Source: JARRJS01 sp037388885
Lineage (GTDB): Bacteria; Gemmatimonadota; Gemmatimonadetes; Longimicrobiales; RSA9
Length of the DNA stretch: 38,508 nucleotides
Direction: 5' to 3'
Assembly: GCA_037388885.1 (NCBI GenBank)
Contig: JARRJS010000043.1
Location: forward strand, 1 to 38,508
Made by a program: the position numbers and the translations under genes. The notes under the pieces are model-generated. The model ran no database searches, was not told the origin of the DNA, and was given only the letters and a program-made list of their open reading frames with translations. How positions within the stretch are numbered: position 1 is the first letter of the stretch; each line of letters begins with the position of its first letter. Positions 1-7,727 of the stretch are shown here, one piece after another.

Positions 1-215
1 TCCACACACTCGCAGCCGCCGTAATAGCGACGACCGGGGTAGCCTACCGCATACTTGTTGGTCAACACCGTGCCGGCCGCCTCGAGGACCGCCCGCGAGG
101 TGAAGTTCTCGCTGGCGATCAGCTCGAGGTAATCATGCTGCCGGCCCGCTTCCGCGATGATGGCACGGTAGACGTCCGGGTCCTGCCGTTGAATGGAATC
201 CAGGTTCCCGCTCAT
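1..215 (-). CDS. glyA: Serine hydroxymethyltransferase, N-terminal part (cut by window edge)
   Basis: GlyA is the PLP enzyme that interconverts serine and glycine while charging tetrahydrofolate with a one-carbon unit. Only the first 71 codons are present and the rest runs off the left edge. The visible residues carry the family's N-terminal signature, with LELIASENF followed by VLTNKYA and GYPGRRYYGG. The ATG shares the sequence ATGA with the TGA stop of the leucine dehydrogenase gene upstream, so translation is probably coupled. An in-frame ATG two codons earlier (221) is the only nearby alternative. The identification is firm; the C-terminal part cannot be judged. Confidence 0.95.
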   Translation of the reverse strand, partial: MSGNLDSIQRQDPDVYRAIIAEAGRQHDYLELIASENFTSRAVLEAAGTVLTNKYAVGYPGRRYYGGCECV

Positions 216-1267
216 ACCCATGTCCGCTGGATCGCAGCGACCTGGTCGATGCGGCGCTCCGCCAGCCGATCGGCCGCCTGGCTCGTCGGAATGCCCTGCT
301 CCCGCGCCAGCTCGAAGAGCTGACCCAGAGTGTCGTAGATCTCGCCGGCCTTGCGCTTGGCCCGCTCCGGCGACCACGCGTTCAGCTCGCCGTACACGTT
401 GATGAGTCCGCCCGCGTTGATGACGTAGTCCGGCGCGTACAGGATCTCCTTCTTCATCAGCTCTTCGCCGTGGCGCTCCTCCGCCAGCTGGTTGTTCGCC
501 GCACCGGCAATGATCTCGAACTTGAACTGCGGGATGGTCTCATCGTTGACGATGGCGCCCAGGGCGCACGGCGCGAAGATCTGGGCGTCCACGCCGTAGA
601 TCTTGTCGGCCGGAACCGCCTTGGCGCCGAACTCGTCCACCACGCGCTTGACGCGCTCCTCGTCAATGTCCGTCACGACCAGCTTGGCGCCCTCAGCAGC
701 CAGGTCCTCGCACAGATAGTAGCCTACGTGGCCCACGCCCTGCACGGCGATCGTGAGGCCGTCCAGCGAGTCGTTTCCGTACTTCTCTTTGGCGCATGCC
801 TTGATGCCGCGGTACGCACCGTAGGCCGTCACCGGCGACGGATCGCCCGACCGGCCCGCCAGGCCCGTCACGTACTCCGTCTCCATGTGCACGTAGTCCA
901 TGTCCTCCACGCTCGTGCCCACGTCCTCGGCCGTGATGTAACGCCCCTTCAGCGTTTCCACGAAACGCCCGTGCGCCCGCATGATCATCTCGCGACGCTG
1001 CATCTTCGGGTCGCCGATGATCACGGACTTGCCACCACCCAGGTTGAGTCCCGCGGCCGCCGCCTTGTACGTCATACCACGCGACAGCCGCAGCACGTCC
1101 CGTAGCGCTTCAGAATCATTGCCGTAGTTCCAGAAGCGGGTGCCCCCCAGGGCGGGGCCCAGCCGCGTGTTGTGGATGGCAATGATACCGCGAAAGCCTG
1201 CTGCCGGCTCGGAGCCGAACACCACCTGCTCGTGATCATGCTCGGCCATCATCTCGAAGATTTCCAT
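212..1267 (-). CDS. Leucine (branched-chain amino acid) dehydrogenase, Glu/Leu/Phe/Val family
   Basis: This 351-residue NAD-dependent enzyme reversibly deaminates leucine, valine or isoleucine to the 2-oxo acid. The substrate-binding part holds GPALGGTRFW (37-46) and the two family lysines at residues 68 (GMTYK) and 80 (GGGK), the positions used in characterised leucine dehydrogenases. The Rossmann loop QGVGHVG lies at 176-182. Length is normal for the family. The ATG at 1267 follows AAGGAG at good spacing. It sits 46 bp after the acyl-CoA dehydrogenase stop and overlaps glyA by 4 bp, so it belongs to the acyl-CoA oxidation operon. That context supports catabolic deamination of branched-chain amino acids. 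Valine or phenylalanine preference cannot be excluded from sequence alone. Confidence 0.92.
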   Translation of the reverse strand: MEIFEMMAEHDHEQVVFGSEPAAGFRGIIAIHNTRLGPALGGTRFWNYGNDSEALRDVLRLSRGMTYKAAAAGLNLGGGKSVIIGDPKMQRREMIMRAHGRFVETLKGRYITAEDVGTSVEDMDYVHMETEYVTGLAGRSGDPSPVTAYGAYRGIKACAKEKYGNDSLDGLTIAVQGVGHVGYYLCEDLAAEGAKLVVTDIDEERVKRVVDEFGAKAVPADKIYGVDAQIFAPCALGAIVNDETIPQFKFEIIAGAANNQLAEERHGEELMKKEILYAPDYVINAGGLINVYGELNAWSPERAKRKAGEIYDTLGQLFELAREQGIPTSQAADRLAERRIDQVAAIQRTWV

Positions 1268-1313
1268 GTGGCTCTCCTTCAGTGCCGGAGCAGGCGTCGG
1301 CGCCCGCCCCGGG

Positions 1314-2423
1314 CTATCCCCGATACAGTTCCCGCGCGATTACCACGCGCTGGATCTCGTTGGTCCCTTCATAGATCTCCGTGGCCTTGGCATCCCGCAT
1401 CAGCTTCTCCACGGGGTAGTCCCGCATGAAGCCGTAACCGCCGAAGATCTGCACCGCCTCCGTCGCGACATACATCGCCGCCTCGCTGGCGAACAGCTTT
1501 GCCATCGCGGAATGAGCGGTGTTGTACTCGACCGCCGCGTGCGCCAGCAGCGACCGCGCCGCCGTCACCCGCGTGGCCATGTCCGCGAGCTTGAACTGGA
1601 TAGCCTCGAACTCGCGGATCTTGCGGGCGAACTGTTCCCGCTCGCCCGCATACCCCAGGGCATGGTCCAGCGCCGCCTGGGCAATGCCCACGGCCTGCGC
1701 CGCGATTCCCAACCGCCCCAGGTCCAACCCTTCCATGGCAAGGCGGAACCCCGCGCCCTCCGCACCCAGCAGCGCTTCGGGCCCCACCTGCACATCGTCC
1801 AGTCGCACGCTGACCACCTCCGCCGCCCGCAGACCCATGGTCCGCTCACGGGCGACGACCCGGTAGCCCGCCGCGTCCGTCGGCACCAGGAACGCGCTCA
1901 GCCCCTCCCCCCCGTCACCGTCCGTCCGCGCGATCACGACCGCCAGGCCACCCGGCCCACCGTTCGTCACCCACCGCTTCTCGCCACTCAACCGCCAGTC
2001 GTCCCCATCCCGCACCGCACGCGTCGCCACGGCGGCCACATCCGAGCCGGCCTCCGGCTCGGAAAGTGCCAGACAACCCACGACATCGCCAGACGCGAGC
2101 GGCGGCAGCCAACGCTGCTTCTGTTCCGGCGCGCCGTAACGCAGCAGCAGGGACACCGCAAACGCGCTGTGGATGGACAGCGTCAAGGCAACGGAAGGCT
2201 CTCCCCACGCCAGCACCTCCAGCGCCGCCACGTAGGTGGGCAGGTCGAACGCCATGCCGCCGTGCTCCTCCGGCGCCAACATGCCGAAGAAACCCAGCTC
2301 GCCGAGCTGACGCAGCACCGCCGGGTCCATGGCCCGGTCGCCGTCCCACGCTTCCACGTGCGGCCGCAACTCCGCCTCCGCGAAGTCGTGCGCCAGCTCG
2401 CGGATTGAATCTATTTCCGACAA
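1314..2423 (-). CDS. Acyl-CoA dehydrogenase
   Basis: An FAD-dependent acyl-CoA dehydrogenase of 369 residues that introduces the 2,3 double bond into acyl-CoA and passes electrons to ETF. The family order is visible: an alpha-helical N-terminal domain (HDFAEAELRP), a beta middle domain (LSEPEAGSD, then the KRWVTNGG region), and a C-terminal helical domain with QIFGGYGFMRDYPVE and the terminal YEGTNEIQRVVIARE, which includes the usual glutamate region. Two tandem TTG codons (2426 and 2423) are possible starts; the second lies 5 nt from GGAGG and is preferred. The reading frame is open back to the TAG of the preceding 3-hydroxyacyl-CoA dehydrogenase gene, through a 34-bp palindrome. Short-chain or branched-chain substrates are plausible from context but not proven. 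Confidence 0.93.
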   Translation of the reverse strand: MSEIDSIRELAHDFAEAELRPHVEAWDGDRAMDPAVLRQLGELGFFGMLAPEEHGGMAFDLPTYVAALEVLAWGEPSVALTLSIHSAFAVSLLLRYGAPEQKQRWLPPLASGDVVGCLALSEPEAGSDVAAVATRAVRDGDDWRLSGEKRWVTNGGPGGLAVVIARTDGDGGEGLSAFLVPTDAAGYRVVARERTMGLRAAEVVSVRLDDVQVGPEALLGAEGAGFRLAMEGLDLGRLGIAAQAVGIAQAALDHALGYAGEREQFARKIREFEAIQFKLADMATRVTAARSLLAHAAVEYNTAHSAMAKLFASEAAMYVATEAVQIFGGYGFMRDYPVEKLMRDAKATEIYEGTNEIQRVVIARELYRG

Positions 2424-2436
2424 CAAAGCCTCCGAA

Positions 2437-2470
2437 TCGAGTTCGAATTCGAATTCGAATTCGAACTCGA
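2437..2470. repeat. 34-bp perfect palindrome built on GAATTC repeats
   Basis: The 34 bases equal their own reverse complement, centred between 2453 and 2454. The core is three tandem GAATTC hexamers (2445-2462) inside TTCGAA units, capped by TCGAG/CTCGA arms. It begins one base after the hydroxyacyl-CoA dehydrogenase stop and ends about 13 bases before the acyl-CoA dehydrogenase start. As RNA it could fold into a long stem, but no U-tract follows, so it is not a standard terminator. It may be a processing or stabilising hairpin, or simply a repeat expansion. Confidence 0.9.
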
Positions 2471-2471
2471 G

Positions 2472-3329
2472 CTACTTGGAGTAGTCGTAGAAGCCCTTCC
2501 CGCTCTTCCGCCCCAGCCAACCTGCGTCCACGTGCTTGCGCAGGAGCGGGCATGGGCGATAGCGATCGTCGCCCAGGTCGCGATGCAGCACCTCGAGAAT
2601 GAACAGGCATGTGTCGAGGCCGATCAGGTCGGCCAGCGCCAGCGGGCCCATGGGGTGGTTCATGCCCAGCTTCATGACCGTGTCGATGGCCTCGGGCTGC
2701 GCCACCCCTTCCATGAGAGCGAAGACAGCCTCGTTGATCATGGGCATGAGCACCCGATTGGACACGAAGCCCGGGAAGTCGTTCACCTCGACGGGTGTCT
2801 TCTCCAACTTGCCGACGGTCTCCACCACCGTGGCGGTGGTCGCATCGCTGGTCTGGAGCCCGCGGATCACCTCCACCAGCTGCATCATGGGCACCGGGTT
2901 CATGAAGTGCATGCCAATGACCCGGTCGGGTCGACCGGTGACCTGCGCCAGCTTCGTGATGGAAATGGAGGACGTGTTGGACGCCAGGATGGCGTCGTCG
3001 TCGGCCACGCCGTCCAGCTCGCGGAAGATCTTCGTCTTGAGCTCGACGTTTTCCGGCACCGCTTCGATGACCAGGGGGGACCCGGTCGTCGCATCGAACG
3101 AGCGCGCAGTGGTGATGCGGTCCAGCGCCGCCTGCTTCTGTTCCTCCGTGATCCGCTCCTTCTTCACCTGCCGCGCCAGGTTGCCGTCGATGGTCTCGAG
3201 GGCCCGTGTGAGCTGCTGGGCATCCACGTCGATCAGCGTCACATCGTGTTCGTGCTGGGCAAAGACGTGGGCGATCCCATTGCCCATGGTACCCGCGCCG
3301 ACCACCGCCACTCTATTCGCATCACTCAT
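2472..3329 (-). CDS. 3-hydroxybutyryl-CoA / 3-hydroxyacyl-CoA dehydrogenase
   Basis: A 285-residue NAD-dependent enzyme that oxidises 3-hydroxyacyl-CoA to 3-oxoacyl-CoA, or runs in reverse in butyrate and PHB metabolism. The N-terminal Rossmann motif VVGAGTMGNGIA (9-20) is followed by IEAVPE (89-94) and ASNTSS (116-121). The signature IGMHFMNPVPMM has the catalytic His at 141, with partner Glu in the 90s. The C-terminal domain ends KSGKGFYDYSK. Length is typical of the single-domain type without a fused hydratase. The ATG has GGAGAGAG just upstream and overlaps the CPBP protease stop by 8 bp. Thiolase and acyl-CoA dehydrogenase genes in the same operon support a role in acyl-CoA oxidation. 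Confidence 0.94.
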   Translation of the reverse strand: MSDANRVAVVGAGTMGNGIAHVFAQHEHDVTLIDVDAQQLTRALETIDGNLARQVKKERITEEQKQAALDRITTARSFDATTGSPLVIEAVPENVELKTKIFRELDGVADDDAILASNTSSISITKLAQVTGRPDRVIGMHFMNPVPMMQLVEVIRGLQTSDATTATVVETVGKLEKTPVEVNDFPGFVSNRVLMPMINEAVFALMEGVAQPEAIDTVMKLGMNHPMGPLALADLIGLDTCLFILEVLHRDLGDDRYRPCPLLRKHVDAGWLGRKSGKGFYDYSK

Positions 3330-4236
3330 CGTTCTCTCTCCGTGTCGAGTCGGGCTCGCCCGACGTTTCCGGGACTACACGGTCTCCTCGCGTGGCTCGG
3401 CGCACCGCCCAGAAGGCCAGCAGGAACCCGATCGTGCCTGCCAGGCCGCCTTCCGGACCGAACGCCCCGCCACTCAACCAACCCGCGCGCGGCACCGCCT
3501 GGTACAGGGGCGTATCGAACAGCCGCAGCCCGCTTACCGGCAGGCTCAGCGGCAGCGCCATCGTCCAGTTCCAGCCCAGGTGCACGGCCGACGTGAACCA
3601 GAGGCTGCGACTCCACAGGTACGCCATCGACAGCATGACGCCTGCGAGAAAGATGTTCAGCAGCGCCACCGGCCCCACCTGCGGATTCTCGGCGTGCGCC
3701 GCCGCGAATGCCGCGCTCATCATCACCGTCGCCGTGACGGGTCCCACCGATCGGGCCAGCGTCTGCAACGGGTAGCCGCGGAACACGGCTTCCTCCGCCG
3801 CCGCCGGCAGCGCCAGCGCCACGAAGCCGACGATCAGCGTCCGCACGTAGGCCCCTGCACCACCCGCTTCGGCCGCGTACCGGACCTGGCCCGCCGCGGC
3901 CAGAAGCAGCACCGCCACGACAATGGCGCCCCCTCCGATCGCCAGCCCCAGCCCCAGCTCCCGCGGTGTCCGCCGTCGCCAGCGAAAGCCCAGGTCGCCG
4001 GCCGGCCTGTCCTCCGTGGGCAGCAGCACCACACCGGCCACCACCGCCGCCAGCAGCATCAGGGCGCCCTGCCATGCGATGGCGCCCGCCATGCCCACCG
4101 ACGCCGGCTGCGGCACGAACCAACTTTCCAGGCGCAGCAGCGCAAGGAACAGCACACCAAACAGCAGGAACCGCCACAGGCCCCGCAGCTGGCCGTCCCG
4201 AACGAACAGGCCCCGCCAGCGCTCGTCCGTGCTCAC
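3322..4236 (-). CDS. CPBP-family intramembrane glutamic endopeptidase
   Basis: A polytopic membrane protein of 304 residues with the CPBP (CAAX protease and bacteriocin-processing) domain. The three catalytic motifs are visible: EEAVFR (148-153), FAAAH (177-181) and HLGWN (219-223). There are about seven or eight hydrophobic segments. I chose GTG at 4236 because GGGGG lies 6 nt upstream and the protein then starts 17 bp after the bioY stop. The frame stays open further upstream, but that stretch is antisense-like sequence inside bioY. Bacterial members cleave membrane or prenylated substrates, or process peptides; the substrate here is unknown. Its place between bioY and hydroxyacyl-CoA dehydrogenase gives no clear functional hint. 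Confidence 0.88.
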   Translation of the reverse strand: MSTDERWRGLFVRDGQLRGLWRFLLFGVLFLALLRLESWFVPQPASVGMAGAIAWQGALMLLAAVVAGVVLLPTEDRPAGDLGFRWRRRTPRELGLGLAIGGGAIVVAVLLLAAAGQVRYAAEAGGAGAYVRTLIVGFVALALPAAAEEAVFRGYPLQTLARSVGPVTATVMMSAAFAAAHAENPQVGPVALLNIFLAGVMLSMAYLWSRSLWFTSAVHLGWNWTMALPLSLPVSGLRLFDTPLYQAVPRAGWLSGGAFGPEGGLAGTIGFLLAFWAVRRATRGDRVVPETSGEPDSTRRENDE

Positions 4237-4253
4237 GAAAAACCCCCGAACGT

Positions 4254-4832
4254 CTACAACCGTCCGAGGGTCCGCGGCCTGATGCGCCAGGCGATCAGCA
4301 CCGCAAGCAACGTCTTCATGACATCGCCCGGGAGAAACGGCACGAGCCCGACTGCAAGGGCCCGCTCCGGATCTCCCATCGCTAAGGCGAGCCAGGCCAC
4401 TCCGCCCGCCAGGATGGCGAAGGAGGCGACGAACGCGGCGCCCGTGAGCCGGAACCCACAGACGAGGCCCCGCCCCGTCGCCGGGCCGGCGAGCCAGCCT
4501 GCCAGCAACGCCGCAGGCGGGAACGCCAGCAGGTAGCCCGCGGTGGGTCCCATCAGCGCGGCCGGTCCCGGCGCCATGGCGAACACTGGCGCGCCGGCCA
4601 GGCCCACACCCAGGTACGCGAGCTGGGACGCGGCACCCAGCCACGGCCCCAGCAGGATGCCCGACAGAACCACGAACAGCGTTTGGAGCGTGATGGGTAC
4701 CAGCGGGAGCGGCACCTCGACGTGGGCGCCCAGCGCCGTCAGCACGACGAACACGGCAACGGCCAGCGCGCGCCGCGCGTTGCGGTCCGGCACCAGCTCC
4801 AGCGTGGCGATCCTGCGTACCTGCGATGTCAT
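4254..4832 (-). CDS. bioY: BioY biotin transporter, substrate-binding S component
   Basis: BioY binds biotin in the membrane, alone or with the EcfA/EcfT energy-coupling module. This protein is 192 residues with about six hydrophobic helices. The family signature is present near the N terminus, with PLPLVPITLQTLFVVLSG followed by GPWLGAASQLAYLGVGL, and GPTAGYLLAF in the middle. The ATG at 4832 lies 10 bp after the thiolase stop, so the gene is certainly cotranscribed with it. No ecfA or ecfT gene is nearby. Biotin uptake in an acyl-CoA oxidation operon may reflect need for biotin-dependent carboxylases acting on propionyl-CoA or methylcrotonyl-CoA; that link is inference. Confidence 0.92.
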   Translation of the reverse strand: MTSQVRRIATLELVPDRNARRALAVAVFVVLTALGAHVEVPLPLVPITLQTLFVVLSGILLGPWLGAASQLAYLGVGLAGAPVFAMAPGPAALMGPTAGYLLAFPPAALLAGWLAGPATGRGLVCGFRLTGAAFVASFAILAGGVAWLALAMGDPERALAVGLVPFLPGDVMKTLLAVLIAWRIRPRTLGRL

Positions 4833-4842
4833 CGCACCCTTC

Positions 4843-6054
4843 CTAAACCCTGTCTACGGAAAGCGCCACGGCGTCTCCACCCCCGAGGCAGAGCGTCGCG
4901 AGGCCCGTCTGCTTGTCCCTGTCCTTCATCGCGTGCAGCAACGTCACCAGGATCCGGGCGCCCGATGCGCCAATGGGATGCCCCAACGCCACCGCGCCGC
5001 CGTTCACGTTCACCCGGTCCCAGTCCCAGCCGAGCTCCTTGCCATCGGCCAGCGCCTGGACCGCGAACGCTTCGTTGGCCTCGATCAGGTCGTAGTCGCC
5101 GATGGTCCGGCCTTCCTTCTCCATGACCCGGCGCACCGCACGCACCGGTGCGAAGAACAGCTCCCGCGGCGCCACCGCCCCGTTGCCGTATGCGCTCACG
5201 CGGCCGAGGATGTCCAGCCCGTTCGCCTCGGCGTATTCCTGGCTGACCACCACCAGCGCGGCCGCGCCATCGTTCAACCCGGGCGCGTTGCCCGCCGTGA
5301 CCACCGGGTCCGTCACCTCTTCGGGCATGTCCTGCGTGAAGGCGGGCTTGAGCTTCGCCAGCGCCTCCAGCGTCGTGTCCCGGCGCGGCGGTTCGTCCGT
5401 GTCCACCACGGTCGTGCCCTTCCGCGTCTTGATCTCCACCGGCACGATCTCGTCCTTGAACCTGCCCGCGTCGATGGCGGCGATCGCCTTTTCGTGCGAG
5501 TGCAACGAGAACTCGTCCGCCTCCTGGCGCGTGATGCCGGCTTTCCACGCCGTGTACTCCGCATGCCCGCCCATGTGGCAGTGATGGAAGCCGCAGTAGA
5601 GGCCGTCGTGGATCAGGCCGTCCACCAGCTCGCGCGTCCCGAACTTCACACCGCTGCGGTAGCCGAACATGTAGTAGGGAGCATTGGACATGGACTCCAT
5701 GCCGCCCGTTATCATGACGCGCGCATCGCCCGCTTTGATGGCCTGCGCGGCCAGCATGACCGCCTGCAGACCGGAGCCGCACACCCGGTTCACCTGCATG
5801 GCGCCCACCGTGTCCGGTACGCCGCCGCCCAGCGCCGCCTGCCGCGCCGGAGCCTGACCCTCGCCGCCCGTGACGACGTTGCCCAGGATCACGTCGTCGA
5901 TGTCCGCCCCGTCGATCCCCGACCGCTCGATGGCCGCCCGGATCACGATGGCACCCAGCTCGGGCGCGGACAGCGGGCTGAGCCCGCCGAGGAACCGACC
6001 CATGGGCGTCCGTGCCGTGCCCACGATCACCGGAATACGTGCTTTATCCGTCAT
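4843..6054 (-). CDS. Acetyl-CoA C-acyltransferase (thiolase)
   Basis: A 403-residue thiolase that cleaves 3-oxoacyl-CoA with CoA or condenses two acetyl-CoA. The nucleophilic Cys is C92 in NRVCGSGLQAV. GGMESMSNAPY follows, NAPGLNDGAAAL is the third motif, and the catalytic His (about 359) lies in GGAVALGHPIGASG. The second catalytic Cys (about 389) is in TLCLGGGD, where most thiolases have CxGGG. The ATG is preceded by AGGAGA. This is the first gene of the metabolic operon (thiolase-bioY-CPBP-hydroxyacyl-CoA dehydrogenase-acyl-CoA dehydrogenase-leucine dehydrogenase-glyA). Biosynthetic (AtoB/PhaA-like) and degradative (FadA-like) roles cannot be separated by sequence here; the neighbours favour degradation. 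Confidence 0.94.
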   Translation of the reverse strand: MTDKARIPVIVGTARTPMGRFLGGLSPLSAPELGAIVIRAAIERSGIDGADIDDVILGNVVTGGEGQAPARQAALGGGVPDTVGAMQVNRVCGSGLQAVMLAAQAIKAGDARVMITGGMESMSNAPYYMFGYRSGVKFGTRELVDGLIHDGLYCGFHHCHMGGHAEYTAWKAGITRQEADEFSLHSHEKAIAAIDAGRFKDEIVPVEIKTRKGTTVVDTDEPPRRDTTLEALAKLKPAFTQDMPEEVTDPVVTAGNAPGLNDGAAALVVVSQEYAEANGLDILGRVSAYGNGAVAPRELFFAPVRAVRRVMEKEGRTIGDYDLIEANEAFAVQALADGKELGWDWDRVNVNGGAVALGHPIGASGARILVTLLHAMKDRDKQTGLATLCLGGGDAVALSVDRV

Positions 6055-6113
6055 TGCGTCGATCTCCTGTTGTCGTCGGGCGCACAGCGTAAATGCACGC
6101 CGCGCTTAAGATA

Positions 6114-6133
6114 CCCGGCCCCACCGGGCCGGG
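6114..6133 (-). terminator. GC-rich hairpin after the MBL-fold hydrolase gene
   Basis: An 8-bp perfect stem (CCCGGCCC/GGGCCGGG) with a 4-nt loop starts 10 bp after the stop of the MBL-fold gene. On the minus strand it is followed by TATCTTAA, only a weak T-tract. It probably ends or attenuates transcription before the thiolase operon, whose promoter would lie in the remaining ~60 bp up to the thiolase start. Confidence 0.55.
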
Positions 6134-6143
6134 CCAGTACGAA

Positions 6144-7022
6144 TCACGGCTCCACCAGCGTAGGTCCCTTCTCGCCAGCCACCAATCGGCCCCAGGCGAC
6201 CGACGGATCGTGTTCGAACACCAGCAGCCAGCCCTCTTCCTGGGCCCTGGGCAGCAAGCCGCGCTTGGTCTCCAGCGTGACCAGCGGCTCGACATCGTAG
6301 CCCATGATCCAGGGCAGCCGGACGTGCGCCGACGTGGGCACCAGATCGCCCAGGAAGCACGCCGTCTCGCCTGCGGAGCGTAGCATCACCGACTGGTGGT
6401 GCGGCGTGTGGCCGGGCGTTGGCAGCACATCGATGCCGGGGACGATCTCGGCGGGCCCGTCCAAGAACGTCCACAACGACGCTTCGTCCACCGGATCGAA
6501 GTTGTGGGTCTCGTAGCTGGCGCGGATGCGCTCGTTGTCCAGGTGGGCGAAGTCCCACTCGCCACGCTGCACGTGGTAGCGCGCCCGCGGGAACGCCGGC
6601 CGGATCACGCCGTCGTCGTCCCGGACCGTGTTGCCGCCCGCGTGGTCGAAGTGCAGGTGTGTGCTGACGACGACGTTCACGTCCGCGGGGTCGTGGCCCG
6701 CGTCCCGGATCGCGTCCTCGAGGCGCGTGGGCGAGCCGGCGTTCTCGATGCCGTAGATCTCGATGAACTTCTCGTCCTCCTTGTTGCCGACGCCCGTGTC
6801 GATGAGCACCAGCGCGTCCGGCGTCTCCACTAGGAGGCAGCGCATGGCCAGAGGAATGCGGTTGCGCTCGTCCGCCGGGATGCGCCGCTCCCAGAGCGGC
6901 TTCGGCACCACGCCGAACATCGCGCCGCCATCCAGCCACTGCAGTCCGGCTTCCAGGGCGTGTATGGTGAAATCCCCCAGCCGGCGCGTCCGGCCGAGTG
7001 GCAGATCATTCACGGTTTCCAT
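6144..7022 (-). CDS. MBL-fold metallo-hydrolase (lactonase-like)
   Basis: A 292-residue cytoplasmic metallo-beta-lactamase-fold hydrolase. The dinuclear metal motif HLHFDH lies at 122-127, with further ligands at H205 (TPGHTPHH), D226 (FLGDLVPT) and H271 (FEHDP). This arrangement is like N-acyl-homoserine-lactone lactonases and related hydrolases that open lactones or cleave thioesters. ATG at 7022 is chosen, 6 nt after GGACGGA; a TTG two codons earlier is the alternative. It ends in a GC-rich hairpin and lies 45 bp after the DnaQ-like exonuclease gene, so it probably ends the rex transcription unit. The substrate is unknown; quorum-quenching activity is one possibility only. Confidence 0.85.
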   Translation of the reverse strand: METVNDLPLGRTRRLGDFTIHALEAGLQWLDGGAMFGVVPKPLWERRIPADERNRIPLAMRCLLVETPDALVLIDTGVGNKEDEKFIEIYGIENAGSPTRLEDAIRDAGHDPADVNVVVSTHLHFDHAGGNTVRDDDGVIRPAFPRARYHVQRGEWDFAHLDNERIRASYETHNFDPVDEASLWTFLDGPAEIVPGIDVLPTPGHTPHHQSVMLRSAGETACFLGDLVPTSAHVRLPWIMGYDVEPLVTLETKRGLLPRAQEEGWLLVFEHDPSVAWGRLVAGEKGPTLVEP

Positions 7023-7067
7023 CGACAATCCGTCCCGTCACAACGTTCATCCCAGCCGCGGCATCCA

Positions 7068-7727
7068 TCAGGCCCACTCGGGCCAGTCCATGGACCGGGG
7101 CAGCGCGCTCCGCTTCCGCCGCGGCGCGCTCCGGTTCAACAGCTCCTGCAACCCGTGCCAGGTATCAATACCCTGCTCTTCCACCCGGTCCAGCAGCTTC
7201 AGCAGCAGGTCGGCCGTCGCCCGGGCATCGGACATCGCCCGGTGCCGCGGCTCGCACGGAATGGCGAAGAAATACAGCAGCGCATCCAGCGACCGGCGCC
7301 GGATCTCGGGCACCGTCCGGCGGGCCAGCCGCACCGTGCACAGCTGCCGGCCCCGCAACCCCGTGAAATTTGCCCGCTTCAGCTCGGCCTTCAGGAACCG
7401 CCGATCAAAGGGCGCGTTGTGCGCCACGAACACGGCCCCCGCGGTCACCCGCTGGAACGCGGGCGCGATGTCCTCGAAGCGCGGCGCCGCCGCGACCATC
7501 TCCTGCGTGATGTGGGTCAGCCGCGTCACGGCCCGCGGGATCGGGCGCCCGGGATTCACCAGCGTGGACAGCTGGTCCAGCACCATGCCCGTGCGGTTCA
7601 TGCGGATGGCGCCCACTTCCGTCACCCGGTGGCCCCGGTCCGGTGAGCCGCCGGTCGTCTCCACGTCCACCACCACGTAGTCCAGGGCGGCGAGCGCCAC
7701 GTCGTCCGCCGGCGGCACGCCACTCAA
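7068..7727 (-). CDS. DnaQ-family 3'-5' exonuclease (DEDDh type)
   Basis: A stand-alone exonuclease of 219 residues with the full DEDDh set: D21 and E23 in DVETTG, D108 in AHNAPFD, H162 and D167 in HRAMSD. The DNA polymerase III epsilon clamp-binding tail cannot be confirmed, so it may be a proofreading subunit or a repair or nucleotide-degrading exonuclease. The TTG start is well supported. GGAGGG lies 6 nt upstream, and the start codon overlaps the rex stop as TTGA, giving coupled translation. GTG at 7718 is a less likely alternative. Cotranscription with rex does not imply a redox function by itself. Confidence 0.9.
   Translation of the reverse strand: MSGVPPADDVALAALDYVVVDVETTGGSPDRGHRVTEVGAIRMNRTGMVLDQLSTLVNPGRPIPRAVTRLTHITQEMVAAAPRFEDIAPAFQRVTAGAVFVAHNAPFDRRFLKAELKRANFTGLRGRQLCTVRLARRTVPEIRRRSLDALLYFFAIPCEPRHRAMSDARATADLLLKLLDRVEEQGIDTWHGLQELLNRSAPRRKRSALPRSMDWPEWA

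Noticed and set aside
2410..2470. Repeat protein with alternating Arg-Ile residues across the palindrome
   Set aside because: It is only the palindrome read in a frame without a start or ribosome-binding site of its own.
4237..4644. Longer CPBP-family reading frame starting inside bioY
   Set aside because: The added residues are Arg/Gly-rich shadow sequence of bioY; GTG 4236 has a ribosome-binding site and fits the family.
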